Shown one piece after another: positions 13,879 to 32,500 of a DNA stretch of 32,500 nt. The first letter of the stretch is position 1; each line of letters opens with the position of its first letter. The notes below the pieces were generated by a model. The model had not been told where the DNA came from. It searched no databases and worked only from the letters and a program-made list of their open reading frames with translations. The translations under genes and the position numbers were made by a program. This stretch comes from Armadillidium nasatum (Eukaryota > Arthropoda > Malacostraca > Isopoda > Armadillidiidae): NCBI GenBank assembly GCA_009176605.1, contig SEYY01009363.1:17501-50000 (forward strand). Direction: 5' to 3'.

Positions 13879-14804
13879 TGTTCCTCAAGGATCTGTCCTA
13901 TCCCCAACACTTTTTCTGCTTTTCGTCAATGACCTTCTCTCTATTACTTCATCTCTTATCCACTCCTATGCTGATGACTCCACCCTTCATTACTCTTTTC
14001 ATTTTGAAAGGCGCCCTCCCAGCAACAGTTAATAGAGGCAAGGAGGGTGGCCTTGGAGCAACTAACCTCTGATCTATCTCTCATTTCAAATTGTGGGCAG
14101 AGAAAACATGGTTGTTTTCAATGCCTCAAAAACTCAATTCCTTCCATCTCTCTACTCGCCACAATCTTCCACACAACTACGATATCTTCTTCGAAAACAC
14201 GCAACTCAAACCTTCATCTCTCCTTAATATTCTAGGTGTTTCTTTTTCTCGTGATCTTTCCTTGAAAGATCACATTACCTCTCTTTCTAAACAAGCTTCT
14301 AAGAGGTTGGGTGTTCTGAGGTGCCTTCAGTATTTCTTCACACCACCCCAGTTGCTTGCTCTGTATAGGGGTGTTGTTCGCCCCTGTATGGAGTATGCGT
14401 CACACATCTGGGGTGGTTCCACTCATACAGCTCTCCTGGAAAAGGTGGAGTCTAAAGCTTTTCGCCTTATCAACTCTCCTGCTCTCACTAATTCTCTCCA
14501 ATCTCTTTCTGCCCGTCGAAATGTTGCGTCACTCTCTCTTTACTATCGCTATTACAATGGACACTGCTCTTCTGAACTCTCTCGTCGCATACCTCCTCCA
14601 CTGAGAAGGGTTCGTGCGACTCGTCTTTCTACACAGTCTCATCCTTTCTCTGTCCAACTCTCTGACCCCAGACTTAACCGCTATGCTCAATCTTACATGT
14701 ACTCTACTGGTAAAGTCTGGAACACACTTCCTTCATCTATTTTCCCAACTTCTTATGACTTAGCCACCTTCAAACGCCGTGTATCAGGTCATGTCGGCCT
14801 TTAA
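13872..14804 (+). pseudogene. RT motifs B/C and C-terminal domain, LINE copy F
   Basis: Following the frameshift, NSGVPQGSVLSPTLFLLF and then IHSYADDSTLHYS (YADD at 13967-13978) supply motifs B and C. Stops near 14030 and further shifts interrupt the thumb. From about 14150 the frame is open to 14804 and contains LNILGVSFSRDLS, RLGVLRCLQ, PCMEYASHIWGGSTH and the final FKRRVSGHVGL. The Y-A-S-x-x-W tract is the conserved post-RT segment of this LINE group. Copies A, B, D, E and G align with this region. Confidence 0.88.
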
Positions 14805-14852
14805 TTAGACCATGTTCCCGACTTTCCCCCTAACTCTGGTGGAATATTGGTA

Positions 14853-16222
<1,370 letters not shown>

Positions 16223-16263
16223 AATGATAACTTTTGTTCTTTCTTGTAGTTAATTTATTGTTT

Positions 16264-16614
<351 letters not shown>

Positions 16615-16702
<88 letters not shown>

Positions 16703-16731
16703 CATTATTATTATTATTATTAATTATTATT
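16615..16731. repeat. (TTA)n microsatellite
   Basis: Near-perfect trinucleotide tract, followed by a 20-base A run at 16745-16763. Confidence 0.97.
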
Positions 16732-16744
16732 TAAAAAATTTAAT

Positions 16745-16885
<141 letters not shown>

Positions 16886-16892
16886 AAATATC

Positions 16893-16965
16893 TGTAGTCA
16901 TACGGTTTGAGTGTCGGTCTTGCAAGCACTAGGTCCAAGAATCGAATACCAGAAGAGGAAGTGTC
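16893..16965 (+). repeat. Degenerate tRNA-like relic (SINE head)
   Basis: GTAGTCATACGG...GTGTCGGTCTTGCAAGCAC followed by AGAATCGAATACC resembles a tRNA D-arm, an anticodon region with TGC, and a decayed B box. Both Pol III boxes carry mismatches. It sits directly after a TA/TG array. A SINE fragment is more likely than a tRNA gene. Confidence 0.35.
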
Positions 16966-17004
16966 TGACATCGCAGAGAGGTTAAGTCTTCTTTTAATTT
17001 AATA

Positions 17005-17494
<490 letters not shown>

Positions 17495-17940
17495 CTCTAA
17501 TGTATAAACAAAGAGGTCCACATAATCCAACTAATACTATGAAAAATAGTTTGTGTGATGTAAAAAGGATCCAGAATTCCTAATATATTTATATCACAGT
17601 GGAAAACATCAAAAGCTTTTTAATAATACTGTTAAAATACTGACTAATTTTGTATTAAAACTTTGAATCATAAGTAATAGACGCTAATAATTCTTTAAGA
17701 ATTCATTTCATAAATTACTCTGGGGTCTCGTTTGCCATAAAATTAAATGATTTCTCCATTTAAAGTCACTTTTCTGCTTCGGAAATGATGGGATTGATTT
17801 ATTCAACTTTATAGTAATAATAAGTGTTTGTATTCTTTAAATATAAAAAAATTTATAAGTCAATGTCTTATTTAGGTTTGATACTAAAATTTATTAAAAA
17901 AATAAAGGTAACTGTAATTATCAATTGAAATACAGTAATT
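17495..17940. other. AT-rich unique spacer
   Basis: No coding frame, RNA gene or recognisable repeat is seen. Confidence 0.55.
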
Positions 17941-17942
17941 TT

Positions 17943-17943
<1 letters not shown>

Positions 17944-18027
<84 letters not shown>
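17944..18027. repeat. (TAA)n microsatellite
   Basis: Pure trinucleotide tract. The poly-leucine minus-strand frame is its artefact. Confidence 0.98.
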
Positions 18028-18137
18028 GAAAATATATAAATTCGCAAAAAAATAATTCTACATAGAAATTCTTTGAATTTACAATATAAAGAGTCAATTT
18101 TTTCGTATTTCCTAAATGCATTTATTTTATAAAACCT

Positions 18138-18193
18138 ATTTATTTATTTATTTTTCTATTTATTTTTCATTTTATTTATTTATTTATTTATTT
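18138..18193. repeat. (TTTA)n imperfect microsatellite
   Basis: Tetranucleotide TTTA units with C interruptions. Confidence 0.9.
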
Positions 18194-18324
18194 GCCCTTT
18201 GTTTATTAGTCTCAATCTGTTCACCATGAAAGGAAAGTTTAGATTTTGACTACAGGAATAAATAAATACCCTTTTTTCGAGCCAAGATGAAAATGATTCT
18301 CTTCCGTTTGAAGTTTAGAAAACA

Positions 18325-18378
<54 letters not shown>
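18325..18378. repeat. (CA)n microsatellite
   Basis: Pure CA tract of about 27 units. Confidence 0.98.
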
Positions 18379-18982
<604 letters not shown>

Positions 18983-19139
18983 TTTTCCACATTTTATTAT
19001 TATTATCTGTAGTAGTAGTAGTAGTAATAGTAGTAGTATTACTGTTATTATTATTTAAATATTCGGGGTTTTTAAATTTATAATTAAAACATATTTTTAT
19101 TTTACACTTTGTTTTTTGAGTTAAGGATAACAACCATTT

Positions 19140-20484
<1,345 letters not shown>

Positions 20485-20986
20485 TCGGAGTGAAATAAAA
20501 AAATAATAAAAGGCAAAAATTTTCCTTTTTTTGGGGAAAAGCAAATATAAAAGTTATTTTCTTTCTCGAAATTCAATTAAGAATTTAAAACCACGAACTC
20601 AAATTTCATAAGAAAGGGTGAAAAATAAAGAACAAAAATAAAATAAAAATAAACTAAGAAAGAAATGTTTGAATTTAAACCAATAAAAATATATGTATTA
20701 AAATAAAACTTAACATCATAAAAATTTATGATTTTACCCTGAAATCTCAAAATTCCCCTAAAAGGAATTCAAATTCCCCTAGAAAGCAGGATTAGGTTCT
20801 GGCCTAGCCTTCGGAGTCGTAAAATGGAAATTTCGGAGAGCGGGAAAAGCAAGAAATGGAACGGGACACTTTTTCGTGGTTCAGAAGCAGACCGTCAAAT
20901 TTTTTTATTAAACTTCATCAGCTGCTCAAAATTTCAAATTTAATTCAAATTTATTCAATGTAATTCTTAATTTCTTTAAACATCTG

Positions 20987-20989
<3 letters not shown>
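20485..20989. other. AT-rich spacer, nothing recognised
   Basis: A-rich sequence with no gene or RNA signal. Confidence 0.5.
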
Positions 20990-21065
<76 letters not shown>

Positions 21066-21100
21066 TAATTATTATTATTGTTATTATTATTATTATTATT
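20990..21100. repeat. (TTA)n microsatellite
   Basis: Two near-pure blocks with small interruptions at 21064-21070 and 21080. Confidence 0.97.
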
Positions 21101-21143
21101 TACCAGTTATTAATTAATGCCCTACTTATAAATGCGACAGACG

Positions 21144-21349
<206 letters not shown>

Positions 21350-21396
21350 TTATATATTTATCTAGATGGCTGTTGAGAGAAAAGTGTATGAAATGG

Positions 21397-21513
<117 letters not shown>

Positions 21514-21727
21514 AGCCATAGTAATGATTTTTCAGTTGCAACATCAAATTGATTAAATGAATAAGAGTAAAACTTATATACAATGATTGTAATAGCATCT
21601 ATTCTTTTGATCTTAATTAATAAAATTTTAATTGCACTTTAAAATTATTATTAAAATTACAATAATGGTGTAACTGTCGTAGTAGCCCCACATACAAGGC
21701 TATTTCTTCACTAGTATTGAACAAATA

Positions 21728-21923
21728 CACTACAATAATTGTCCTAACAAATCGTTGAGACAAGTTGTTAAAATGTCGTAGTAAAATTTTCAACAGAGAA
21801 AAGACATGCTAAGCATAAGAAAAAGTCGCTTCGCCGAATTATTTCATAAGAAAATAACTGAAAAAATTTTTGTGACATATTTGCCACTTGTCCCAAAGAT
21901 TCGTTAGGACAATTTTTGCAGTG
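21728..21923. mobile_element. Hairpin MITE, Tc1/mariner-like, 196 bp
   Basis: Terminal inverted repeats of 38 bp (21728-21765 and 21886-21923) begin CACTACAATAATTGTCC and CACTGCAAAAATTGTCC when read inward. Complementarity continues imperfectly for about 30 more bases, so most of the element folds on itself. TA lies directly outside both ends (21726-21727 and 21924-21925), as expected for the TA target duplication of Tc1/mariner elements. It has no coding capacity, so it would depend on a transposase elsewhere. In TA-rich DNA a flanking TA is weak proof of superfamily. Confidence 0.7.
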
Positions 21924-22199
21924 TACGATTCAATGTATGGAGTTACAGTACGAAGTTACAATTTATTTCTCAACAGCCATTTAGATTGTCTAAATGTCCG
22001 TTTATTCATATAAACTTTAGTATAGAGAAGAAGCATAGTATAAATACTTATTGGAAATGAAAATCTATAAATATTTTTAAATCATAAATTAATTTGCCTT
22101 TAAAAGTTATAATATTTAAGTGAAAAGTCAGTAAATTACTAAAAATATAATATATAATTTAAAAAATATAAATAATAACGTTAGTAGTAAGGATCACTT

Positions 22200-23113
<914 letters not shown>

Positions 23114-23562
23114 TTTTATACAATACACCATTTCCCGCTTGATGCAGGGTGGAATCAATTGCAGAAATTTGACATTCCTGCAATCGTACATGGGAATAAA
23201 ACCTGGTTAAAAGGGTTCCCAGTCCTTAGAACCATGCAAAGAACTAATCTTCATGTGACTCGACTGCTACGAAATCATCATTCATTATTGACCAAGGTTA
23301 CTTCTAATTTAATTCTTTTTTCTTTTAAATATTTAATTTTCCATTAAATGCCGAAAGTCCTCTGAATCGAAAGATGTGTTGCTTCACTAATTTTTTTTTT
23401 ATTATTTTTTTTTAATTTGCTATTAAAAAAAAAAATGCTGAAATATTATAACAAAATATTAAATTTTTCCTTTTACCTTTGGTCAATATCATTCTTCTCG
23501 CAAAACTTCACAAACTCTGCAACTTCAGGGAAAAGATCTTGAAGTTTCAGATCCAATAGACA
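23114..23562. other. Unassigned stretch
   Basis: 23114-23290 is less AT-rich and has an open frame including [12 protein letters not shown] and RNHHSLLTKVT. I do not recognise it, and the frame also runs through the TA array, so it is not called. The remainder is A/T runs. Confidence 0.4.
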
Positions 23563-23731
23563 TCTCTTTTCTTTTCTTTTCTTCTCTTCTCCTCTCTTTT
23601 CTCCTCTTCTCTTCTTCTCTTCTCTTCTCTTCTCTTCTCTTCTCTTCTCTTCTCTTCTCTTCTCTTCTCTTCTCTTCTCTTCTCTTCTCTTCTCTTCTCT
23701 TCACTTCCCCTCTCCTCTCCTCTTCTCTTCT
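23563..23731. repeat. (CTTCT)n polypyrimidine tract
   Basis: Pure pentanucleotide from about 23613 to 23700, flanked by imperfect C/T-only sequence. Strand asymmetry of about 170 bases makes triplex formation possible. The [10 protein letters not shown] minus-strand frame is its artefact. Confidence 0.97.
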
Positions 23732-23805
23732 GACTTCCTTGTGATGATCCTAACTTTTCTTCTTCCCATCTGCTTCCAAGAACATCCACACACGACGGCA
23801 GCCAA

Positions 23806-24735
<930 letters not shown>

Positions 24736-24743
24736 ACTATTAA

Positions 24744-24819
24744 AGTCTGGTATACCGCCGGGATTCGAACCCTAGTCTCTTGGATCGTAAGCAAGAGTGT
24801 TATCCCCTGCGCCAAGACT
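24744..24819 (-). repeat. tRNA-like sequence with intact A and B boxes (SINE or tRNA relic)
   Basis: On the minus strand the A box TGGCGCAGGGG (24804-24814) and B box GGGTTCGAATCCC (24760-24772) are textbook, 31 bases apart, as in a real tRNA. CTCTTG/CAAGAG form an anticodon-like stem around CTTACGATC. AGTCT at the 5' end pairs with AGACT at the 3' end as an acceptor-like stem with a bulge. The anticodon loop is two bases too long and the D-arm is poor, so a functional tRNA is unlikely. It could be a tRNA-derived SINE whose body has been replaced by the TA arrays on each side. Confidence 0.5.
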
Positions 24820-24920
24820 GTACAAAATGAGATATATATAAAATGAAATATATATATAATTATTTCATATGACAGTACATTCAAAATACATATTACTTAT
24901 TATTATTATTTTTATTATCA

Positions 24921-24962
24921 TTCTTCTTTTTCTTCTTCTTCATCTTCTTCTTCTTCTTCTTC

Positions 24963-25047
<85 letters not shown>

Positions 25048-25054
25048 GTTATTA

Positions 25055-25120
<66 letters not shown>
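24921..25120. repeat. (TTC)n then (TTA)n array
   Basis: TTC units to 24963, then about 155 bases of TTA with two TTG units. The poly-leucine frame is its artefact. Confidence 0.97.

Positions 25121-27443
<2,323 letters not shown>

Positions 27444-27525
<82 letters not shown>
27444..27525. repeat. (TA)n array
   Basis: Uninterrupted, at the truncated 5' end of copy D. Confidence 0.98.
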
Positions 27526-27527
<2 letters not shown>

Positions 27528-27658
27528 CAGGTTAATTAGATTTAGACGTTATTTATGTAATGGATATTTGACCTTTCCTTTATTGTTCGGCGATAAACGA
27601 AGAAAAATTTCTCATTTCCCTCACATAATCTCGCAAAGCACTTATAAACCTTTATAGT

Positions 27659-27983
<325 letters not shown>

Positions 27984-28179
27984 ATTGGAGTGCCTATGTT
28001 CTCATAACCTTCCCCTTCTTCACATGTATCCTACAAATTTACAAGTTCTTACACTTACATAACCTATTAAATAAATCTAAAAATGGCGAAATATAAATCT
28101 GCCTCGGAGAATCGAAGAGGGGCGGATTCCAAATATAGCCCTCATCCACTCCTTCCCCCATAACCACTTGGGAGCTGGT

Positions 28180-28775
28180 GGCCTTCGGTGATGGGGTTGG
28201 TGCCACCAAGACCTTGTTGCCGACTTTGCCCTGGTGCAAGGTTTTCTTTTTTCATTAATTTCTGCAACATTCGAGGTCTTTTGTCTAATCTCCACTTTGT
28301 CGAACACCACCTCTCTTCTTCTAAACCTCATTCATCTCTTAAACTTTCTTGCAACACTATAACTAAAATCATTTGTTCTGTCTACTCATCTCCTAACTCT
28401 ACAGACTATCCAAAATTCTTTGACTATCTTAACTCCTAAATAGAACACATTTTTCCTCTTCTCCTCTCTTCGAAATCATCATTTTAGATGATTTCAAATT
28501 CACCACCGCCAATGGCTTTCATCTAGGTCTCATGATCCAGTTGGTGAACTCGCCTACAAATTTTCTATCTTGAATAACCTTGAGCAGTTGGTGCATCTCC
28601 TTACCCGTATCCCTGACCGCCCGGGTGATGAACCCAACCCAACATACTTGATCTTTTCCTAACTTCTTATCCTTCTCTTTACACTATTAAACTCTTTACT
28701 CCTCTGGGCTCATCCGATCACCTTCTTATCTCTGTATCTTGTCCAGTCTCTTCAAGTCTTCCACAAGAACAGCCC
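28180..28775 (+). pseudogene. Endonuclease of LINE copy G, internally deleted
   Basis: Starts GLVPPRPC...FFINFCNIRGLLSNLHF, matching copy B. The catalytic-Glu segment (LTETQ in copy B) through the KGG region is missing: SSSKPH joins directly to a later tract with ITKIICSVYSSPNSTDYPKF. Downstream, the GDFN motif is altered (DDFKFTTAN) while the SSDHLLIS region remains near 28708-28725. It could not be catalytic. Confidence 0.8.
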
Positions 28776-28799
28776 CCGCATTCGGGGAGATGTTTCTAG

Positions 28800-30857
28800 C
28801 ATTTCTGGCCACTAACTTTTATGACTTGAAGTTGTATTTCTCTGATTTTCCATGGAATGATTACTGTTTTCGTGGGACGGATGCTTCTGAGTTTGCATAA
28901 CATATAACGAAGTGATTCTCTCCGGCATGGAGGCGTACATTCCATATTCTTTCAATTCTACTAAACTTAAGAAACCTTAGTTTAACTCTGCTTGTTCTTG
29001 TTCTATCCGCCATCAGGGATGCTGCCTTCAGGGATTACAGTCGTCTTCAAACTATAGAAACTCATACAAATTATATTTCTTCCCGGAATCGTGAAAATAT
29101 ATCTTTCATAACACTAAAAACTCTTTTCACCGTAGAAAATGCAATAATCTTTCTGTTTCCTCTTCTTCACGCTCCTTCTGGCATTTTGCAAAAAATGTCA
29201 ACTCTACCTTTGTTTCTTCATCTTTTCCTCCTCTAATATGTTCTGACGGCTCAACCGCTTTTTTTGCCTTCCTCTAAAGCTGAACTCTTCGCTCAAATTT
29301 TTGCCTCTAATTCAAATTAGACGATTTTGGAGCTGTTCCTACTTCTTCAACCCACTCTAACTCATTTAAGCCTAAATTTGTAATTTTTTCTAAAGACGTC
29401 ATTTCTGCTCTCTCTGAGCTTAACACTAAGAAGGCGTACGGTCCTGGCGGCATCCTTCATGCAGTTCTCAAAACTTGTGCTTCTGAGATTGCACCATGCC
29501 TTGGTAACCTATATCGTCTATGTCTTTCTACTTCAACCTTCCCTTCTTTCTGGAAACGTGCGCTCATTCAGCATTATTATGCCGAAAATGGGGAAGCATC
29601 TCAACCTTCTAACTACCGTCTAATTTCTTAAACCTTATCACTGATCTTCAAATCCTATCACTGATCGTCAGTAATACTTTCGTAAGAAACGCTCTACTAG
29701 CGATCTTCTTTCTCTTTCTTCTCTTTGACTTTTGGTCCTCCACTCTTCTGCATTTCTGTGAATCTTTAGGTGTCGCGCTGGACATATCGAAAGCTTTCGA
29801 TAGAGTCTGGCACAAAGCTTAGATTTCTAAACTTGCCTCTTTCGGAATCTATCCTTCTCTCTGATTTCCTTTCTGGTCATTCTATAGCAGCTGTTGTAGA
29901 CGGCCACCGTTCATAATTTAAATCTCTTAATAGTAGTGTTCCTCAAGGATCTGTCCTACCCCAACACTTTTTCTGTTTTTCATTAATGACCTTCTCTCTA
30001 TTACTTCATCTCCTATCCACTCCTATGCTGATGACTTCACCCTTCATTACTCTTTTCAGTTTGAAAAGTTAATAGACGCAAGGAGGGTAGCCTTGGAGTA
30101 ACTAACATCTGATCTATCTCGGTTTACAAATTGGGGCAGAGAAAATATGGTCGTTTTCAATGCCTCAAAAACTCGATTTCTCCATCTCTCTACTCGACAC
30201 AATCTTCCACACAACAATGGTATCTTTATCGAAAACACAAAACTCAAACCTTCATCTCTCCTTAATATTCTTGGTGTTTCTTTTTCTAGTGATCTCTCTT
30301 GGAAAGATCACTAGAAAAAGAAACACCAAACATCTTTCTTGGAAAGATCACATTACTTCTCTTTCTAAACAAGCTTCTAAGAGGTTGGACCTTCAGAACT
30401 TCTTCACCACCCCAATTGCTTCCTCTTTATAGGGGTGTTGTTCGCCCTATATAGAGTACGCCTCACTCATCTGGAGTGGTTCCTCTCATACAGGTCTCCT
30501 TGGGAAGGTGGAGTCTAGTCCTTTTGGTCTTATCAACTCTCCTACTTTCACTAATTCTTTCCAGTCTCTTTCTGCCTGTCGAATTGTTGAGTCACTTTCT
30601 CTATACTATCGCAATTACAACGACAATGCTCTTCTGAACTCTCTTGTCGCATAGTTTCTCCTTTGAGAAGAGATTGTGTGACACGTCTTTATACACAATT
30701 TGATCCTTTTTCTGTCCAACTCTCTGACTCCAATCTTAACCGATATGTTCGATCTTACATGTGCTCTACTGATAAAGGCTGGAATTCACCTATTTTTCCA
30801 ATTTCCAATGACTTACACACCTTTAAACGCCTTGTTTCGGAACATGTCGGCCTTTAA
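28800..30857 (+). pseudogene. Reverse transcriptase and C-terminal domain of LINE copy G
   Basis: Recognisable pieces: KAYGPGGI near 29437, VALDISKAFDRVWHK (motif A, about 29773-29817), YADD at 30024-30035, KTRFLHLST near 30170, LNILGVSFSS near 30260, and a C-terminal end FKRLVSEHVGL at 30825-30857. The QPSNYRP to FRKK interval is collapsed near 29600-29680. A 59-base snap-back inversion sits at 30271-30329. Many stops make it non-functional. Confidence 0.85.
30271..30329. repeat. Perfect 25-bp snap-back hairpin inside LINE copy G
   Basis: Positions 30271-30295 and 30305-30329 are exact reverse complements around a 9-base loop (CTCTTGGAA). Other copies have only the short natural palindrome GTGATCTTTC...GAAAGATCAC here. 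After the inverted arm, the sequence resumes with a second TTTCTTGGAAAGATCACATT. This looks like a template-switch event during replication or reverse transcription. Confidence 0.9.
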
Positions 30858-30885
30858 TCTGATCAGGATCCCGACTTGCTCCTTT

Positions 30886-30929
30886 CTCTGGTGGAAATTT
30901 GGTAGACCTTTCACCTTTGCCCACCAGAG
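30886..30929 (+). promoter_or_regulatory. 3'-terminal hairpin of LINE copy G
   Basis: Nine-base perfect stem CTCTGGTGG (30886-30894) with CCACCAGAG (30921-30929), then GTAA and (TA)n. This is the CTGG version of the family hairpin. Confidence 0.7.
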
Positions 30930-30930
30930 G

Positions 30931-31595
<665 letters not shown>

Positions 31596-31672
<77 letters not shown>
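31596..31672. repeat. (TA)n array
   Basis: Uninterrupted TA tract at the truncated 5' end of copy E. Confidence 0.98.
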
Positions 31673-31673
<1 letters not shown>

Positions 31674-31690
31674 CTATATATTTATGTTAT

Positions 31691-31803
31691 GTTTTAATTA
31701 ATTAATTAACACAATACTCTTCAAGATATTATTCACCAGATTTTAAGAATTAATTCTAAAACTGAGAAAATGAATTACAGGCAAAATGTCGTGGCATCAT
31801 TGT
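31691..31803. repeat. Direct repeat copy 1 beside TA array
   Basis: Near-identical to 32206-32305, with shared words such as TTCACCAGATTTTAAGAATT and AATGTCGTGGCATCATTG. Copy 1 has 13 extra bases (TAATTAATTAATT). No coding signal. Confidence 0.9.
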
Positions 31804-31810
31804 TGAGGGA

Positions 31811-32191
<381 letters not shown>

Positions 32192-32205
32192 ATTTTTAGT
32201 GATAT

Positions 32206-32305
32206 GTTTTAACACAGTACACATCAAGATATTGTTCACCAGATTTTAAGAATTAATTCTAAAACTGAGAAAATGAATAACAGGCAAAATGTCGTGGCAT
32301 CATTG
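32206..32305. repeat. Direct repeat copy 2 after TA array
   Basis: Second copy of 31691-31803. Each copy follows a TA array, so the duplicated unit was probably TA array plus flank, about 0.5 kb. Confidence 0.9.
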
Positions 32306-32307
32306 CT

Positions 32308-32348
32308 GGGGGGGAGGGAGGAGGAGGGAGGGGGGAGGGGGAAAGGGA
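32308..32348 (+). other. G-quadruplex-prone purine tract
   Basis: Forty-one purines with G runs of 7, 3, 2, 2, 3, 6, 5 and 3 separated by one to three A. It meets the usual four-runs-of-three-or-more criterion several times. It begins at the right end of direct repeat copy 2. Confidence 0.85.
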
Positions 32349-32500
32349 AATGGCTTTCAGAATAATTAATCAGCTTGAGTATCGGCAACAACACGAACTC
32401 AACCCAGCGGTAATAATTTGATTCCCTTCTTTCTTGAGACTTTTAGTCGAGTCTTTGGAGCGAAAATAAACAAATAAAAAGAGTATATAAGAAAAAGGGC
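32349..32500. other. Terminal spacer
   Basis: No gene is seen. Sequence continues beyond the window. Confidence 0.5.

Overview
This is repeat-dominated eukaryotic DNA, very AT-rich, with no intact host protein-coding gene that I can support. The mixture points to an arthropod, most likely a decapod crustacean. The clues are extremely long (TA)n microsatellites, Gypsy and non-LTR retroelement debris, tRNA-derived SINE-like pieces and a remnant of a multicopy arthropod protein. The assignment is inference from repeat style and remembered protein similarity, not from a marker gene. Twenty-three (TA)n arrays add up, by hand tally, to about 4 kb, or roughly 12% of the window.

Layout. 1-3290 holds a decayed minus-strand Gypsy-type pol: end of the RT thumb, RNase H, an OTU-protease-like domain, a retropepsin-like DTG domain, then integrase with HHCC, DD35E and GPF modules. 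Its RT palm is missing, and its integrase tail carries a 165-bp tandem duplication. 3291-4466 is AT-rich spacer with TA arrays. 4467-14854 carries four copies (A, B, C, F) of one non-LTR (LINE) family, a fold-back repeat at 8509-9062, and a 1.85-kb stretch with a weak remnant of an uncharacterised arthropod protein. 14855-16215 is a second, RTE-like LINE lying between two TA arrays. 16216-26552 is almost entirely simple repeats, SINE-like tRNA relics, a hairpin MITE, a palindrome with a TA core and a repeat rich in CRE/E-box/YY1-like motifs. 26553-31595 has three more copies (D, G, E) of the first LINE. The last kilobase has a duplicated segment around a TA array and a G-quadruplex-prone tract.

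The most interesting signal is the relation between the LINE family (seven copies: A, B, F, G on plus; C, D, E on minus) and the TA arrays. Every copy with a recognisable 3' terminus runs into (TA)n within about 15 bases of a conserved terminal hairpin. Six of seven copies, including ones truncated at different internal points, also begin directly next to (TA)n. That pattern fits a retrotransposon that inserts into TA microsatellites. The hairpin exists in two sequence versions (CCGGTG/CACCGG and CTGGTG/CACCAG) with paired changes, which supports a selected RNA structure. All copies here are mutated and look inactive, so any working enzyme must be encoded elsewhere.
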